Shown one piece after another: positions 5,458 to 5,470 of a stretch of 5,470 nucleotides of DNA (its first letter is position 1; each line of letters opens with the position of its first letter). Where the stretch lies: contig DUKX01000244.1 in the NCBI GenBank assembly GCA_013329085.1, positions 1 to 5,470 of the forward strand. Direction: 5' to 3'. A program made the position numbers and the translations under genes. Below the pieces are notes generated by a model. That model searched no databases and had not been told where the DNA came from. It was given only the letters and a program-made list of their open reading frames with translations. The stretch is from Methanofastidiosum sp. GTDB lineage: Archaea > Methanobacteriota_B > Thermococci > Methanofastidiosales > Methanofastidiosaceae.

Positions 5458-5470
5458 GAAATATAGAAAA

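Noticed and set aside
1..5470. CRISPR arrays, tRNA/rRNA genes, insertion sequences
   Set aside because: No regularly spaced repeats, no cloverleaf-like or rRNA-like segments, no transposase-like proteins and no terminal inverted repeats were seen. Nearly all bases are in intact genes.

Overview
The window looks like part of a low-GC euryarchaeal genome, probably from a methanogen or a close relative. Several families are typical of that group: DUF2117, a DUF2226-like protein, DUF6125, and a HycI-type hydrogenase maturation protease with the archaeal N-terminal extension. Intergenic regions carry TATA/BRE-like elements rather than bacterial -35/-10 boxes. Ribosome sites read GGTGA or GGAG, complementary to the archaeal 16S 3' end. 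A lineage such as Methanofastidiosa would fit, but that is a guess from gene content and base composition. Coding density is very high and no stretch over 300 bases lacks a gene.

Left block (1-3019, minus strand): a tight three-gene operon read right to left. It starts with a GlmU-family protein of the 'alternative' type (an atypical nucleotidyltransferase domain plus a left-handed beta-helix). A phosphoglucosamine/phosphohexomutase (glmM) follows after 4 nt. Next, overlapping glmM by 7 nt, is the N-terminal 129 codons of a DUF2117 protein that runs off the left edge. The first two genes are plausible consecutive steps in making UDP-GlcNAc or a similar sugar nucleotide. The tight coupling suggests that DUF2117 acts in, or is regulated with, that pathway.

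Middle (3079-3552, plus strand): a hycI-type nickel-dependent endopeptidase that trims the large subunit of an [NiFe]-hydrogenase. It diverges from the sugar operon across 59 nt and meets the next minus-strand gene with overlapping stop codons. No hydrogenase structural gene is in view.

Right block (3549-5470): a minus-strand pair (a DUF2226-like protein and a four-cysteine protein I do not recognise) diverges from a plus-strand pair (a DUF6125 protein and a seven-cysteine zinc-ribbon-like small protein). The two pairs share a 126-nt promoter region with TATA-like elements facing both ways and a small dyad. The divergent first genes share a loosely similar C-terminal cysteine layout and may be distant relatives. 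A strong BRE/TATA-like element at the right edge suggests another plus-strand gene just outside the window.

I see no mobile element, CRISPR array, tRNA or rRNA. The most interesting material is the cysteine-rich divergent cluster of unknown function and the DUF2117/alternative-GlmU/GlmM linkage. Neither can be called a new system from sequence alone.
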